From the NCBI GenBank assembly GCA_050246875.1, contig JBFWVF010000028.1, positions 1-6,093 of the forward strand: DNA of 6,093 bases. Direction: 5' to 3'. Below the pieces are notes generated by a model. It was given only the letters and a program-made list of their open reading frames with translations. It had not been told where the DNA came from and made no database searches. This stretch comes from SHWB01 sp050246875 (lineage in GTDB: Bacteria > Pseudomonadota > Alphaproteobacteria > UBA6615). A program made the position numbers and the translations under genes. Shown in pieces: positions 5,908-6,093 of this stretch; the stretch's first letter is position 1; each line of letters opens with the position of its first letter.

Positions 5908-6093
5908 ATGCCAAAGTTCAGGTGCCGAACCGTACCCGTATTCAGGTATCTGCGGGCGCTGAGCATCCGGATGCCGGTGGTGCTGGCGTGCGCGGGCGTG
6001 CTGGCGGGCCCCGTGTCTCCGGCCTCGGCCGAGGACGCGGTCGACTACACGCTGACCTCGTGGACGACGAGGGACGGCCTGCCGTCGAGCTAC
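5908..6093 (+). CDS. N-terminus of a two-component-regulator propeller protein (partial)
   Basis: Sixty-two residues are visible and the frame is still open at the right edge. A basic N-region (MPKFRCR...RYLRALSIR) precedes a hydrophobic stretch PVVLACAGVLAGPV and a probable signal cleavage near ASA (about 39-41). The mature start DYTLTSWTTRDGLPSSY is the characteristic opening of a regulator propeller (Reg_prop, PF07494), where W-x-x-x-D-G-L-P begins the first blade. Such proteins normally continue through a periplasmic beta-propeller and a Y_Y_Y domain to a cytoplasmic output such as a histidine kinase, a GGDEF domain or a LuxR-type helix-turn-helix. Which of these applies cannot be seen. 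The start at 5908 is preferred over 5884 for ribosome-binding and promoter reasons; ATG 5971 would leave a signal without basic residues. The gene is divergent from the heme-protein operon across 39 nt and is a positional candidate for its sensor-regulator. Confidence 0.72.
   Translation, partial: MPKFRCRTVPVFRYLRALSIRMPVVLACAGVLAGPVSPASAEDAVDYTLTSWTTRDGLPSSY

Noticed and set aside
6023..6034. Perfect 12-base palindrome cctcggccgagg in the propeller-regulator signal region
   Set aside because: It is short, G/C-dominated and lies in Pro-Ala-Ser-Ala-Glu codons downstream of the start. Chance symmetry is the simpler explanation.
1..6093. CRISPR array, insertion sequence, tRNA or rRNA, defence-island genes
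   Set aside because: I see no direct repeats with spacers, transposase motifs, terminal repeats or RNA-gene signatures. All long frames that make sense belong to the five genes listed.

Overview
The window looks like a GC-rich (about two-thirds G+C by eye) bacterial chromosome segment, most likely from Acidobacteriota of the Vicinamibacteria/Solibacter type. This is inferred from protein content: a cytochrome-containing DUF1592/DUF1588 protein, an HXXSHH (DUF1552) protein, a secreted ankyrin protein, an NTF2/SnoaL-like secreted protein and a two-component-regulator propeller gene. That mix is typical of Acidobacteriota and overlaps with Planctomycetes and Verrucomicrobia. No rRNA, tRNA or lineage marker is present to prove it.

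Layout: almost everything is on the minus strand and reads right to left. A large exported protein with two CxxCH heme motifs (5868-3406) is followed after 5 nt by a Tat-type HXXSHH/DUF1552 protein (3400-2066). That gene overlaps by one base (TGATG) with an exported ankyrin-repeat protein (2066-450). After 72 nt, which contain a long stem-loop, comes an exported NTF2/SnoaL-like protein (377 to beyond the left edge). On the right, a divergent plus-strand gene starts at 5908 and runs off the edge. Its 62 visible residues end in the beginning of a regulator-propeller domain. Only 39 nt separate the two divergent starts, and a plausible sigma70-type promoter for the plus gene lies over the start codon of the heme protein.

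Working together: all four minus-strand products carry export signals (three Sec-like, one Tat-like), and the first three are packed tightly enough to be translationally coupled. The parsimonious reading is a co-expressed cell-envelope module: a probable diheme c-type cytochrome protein with a beta-sandwich middle, a folded-exported HXXSHH partner, and an ankyrin scaffold. Its biochemical reaction is unknown. The DUF families involved have no established activity that I can name. The divergent propeller-type regulator is a candidate controller, by position only.

There is no mobile element, CRISPR array, tRNA or rRNA in the window. Apart from the 72-nt and 39-nt gaps, the sequence is fully coding.
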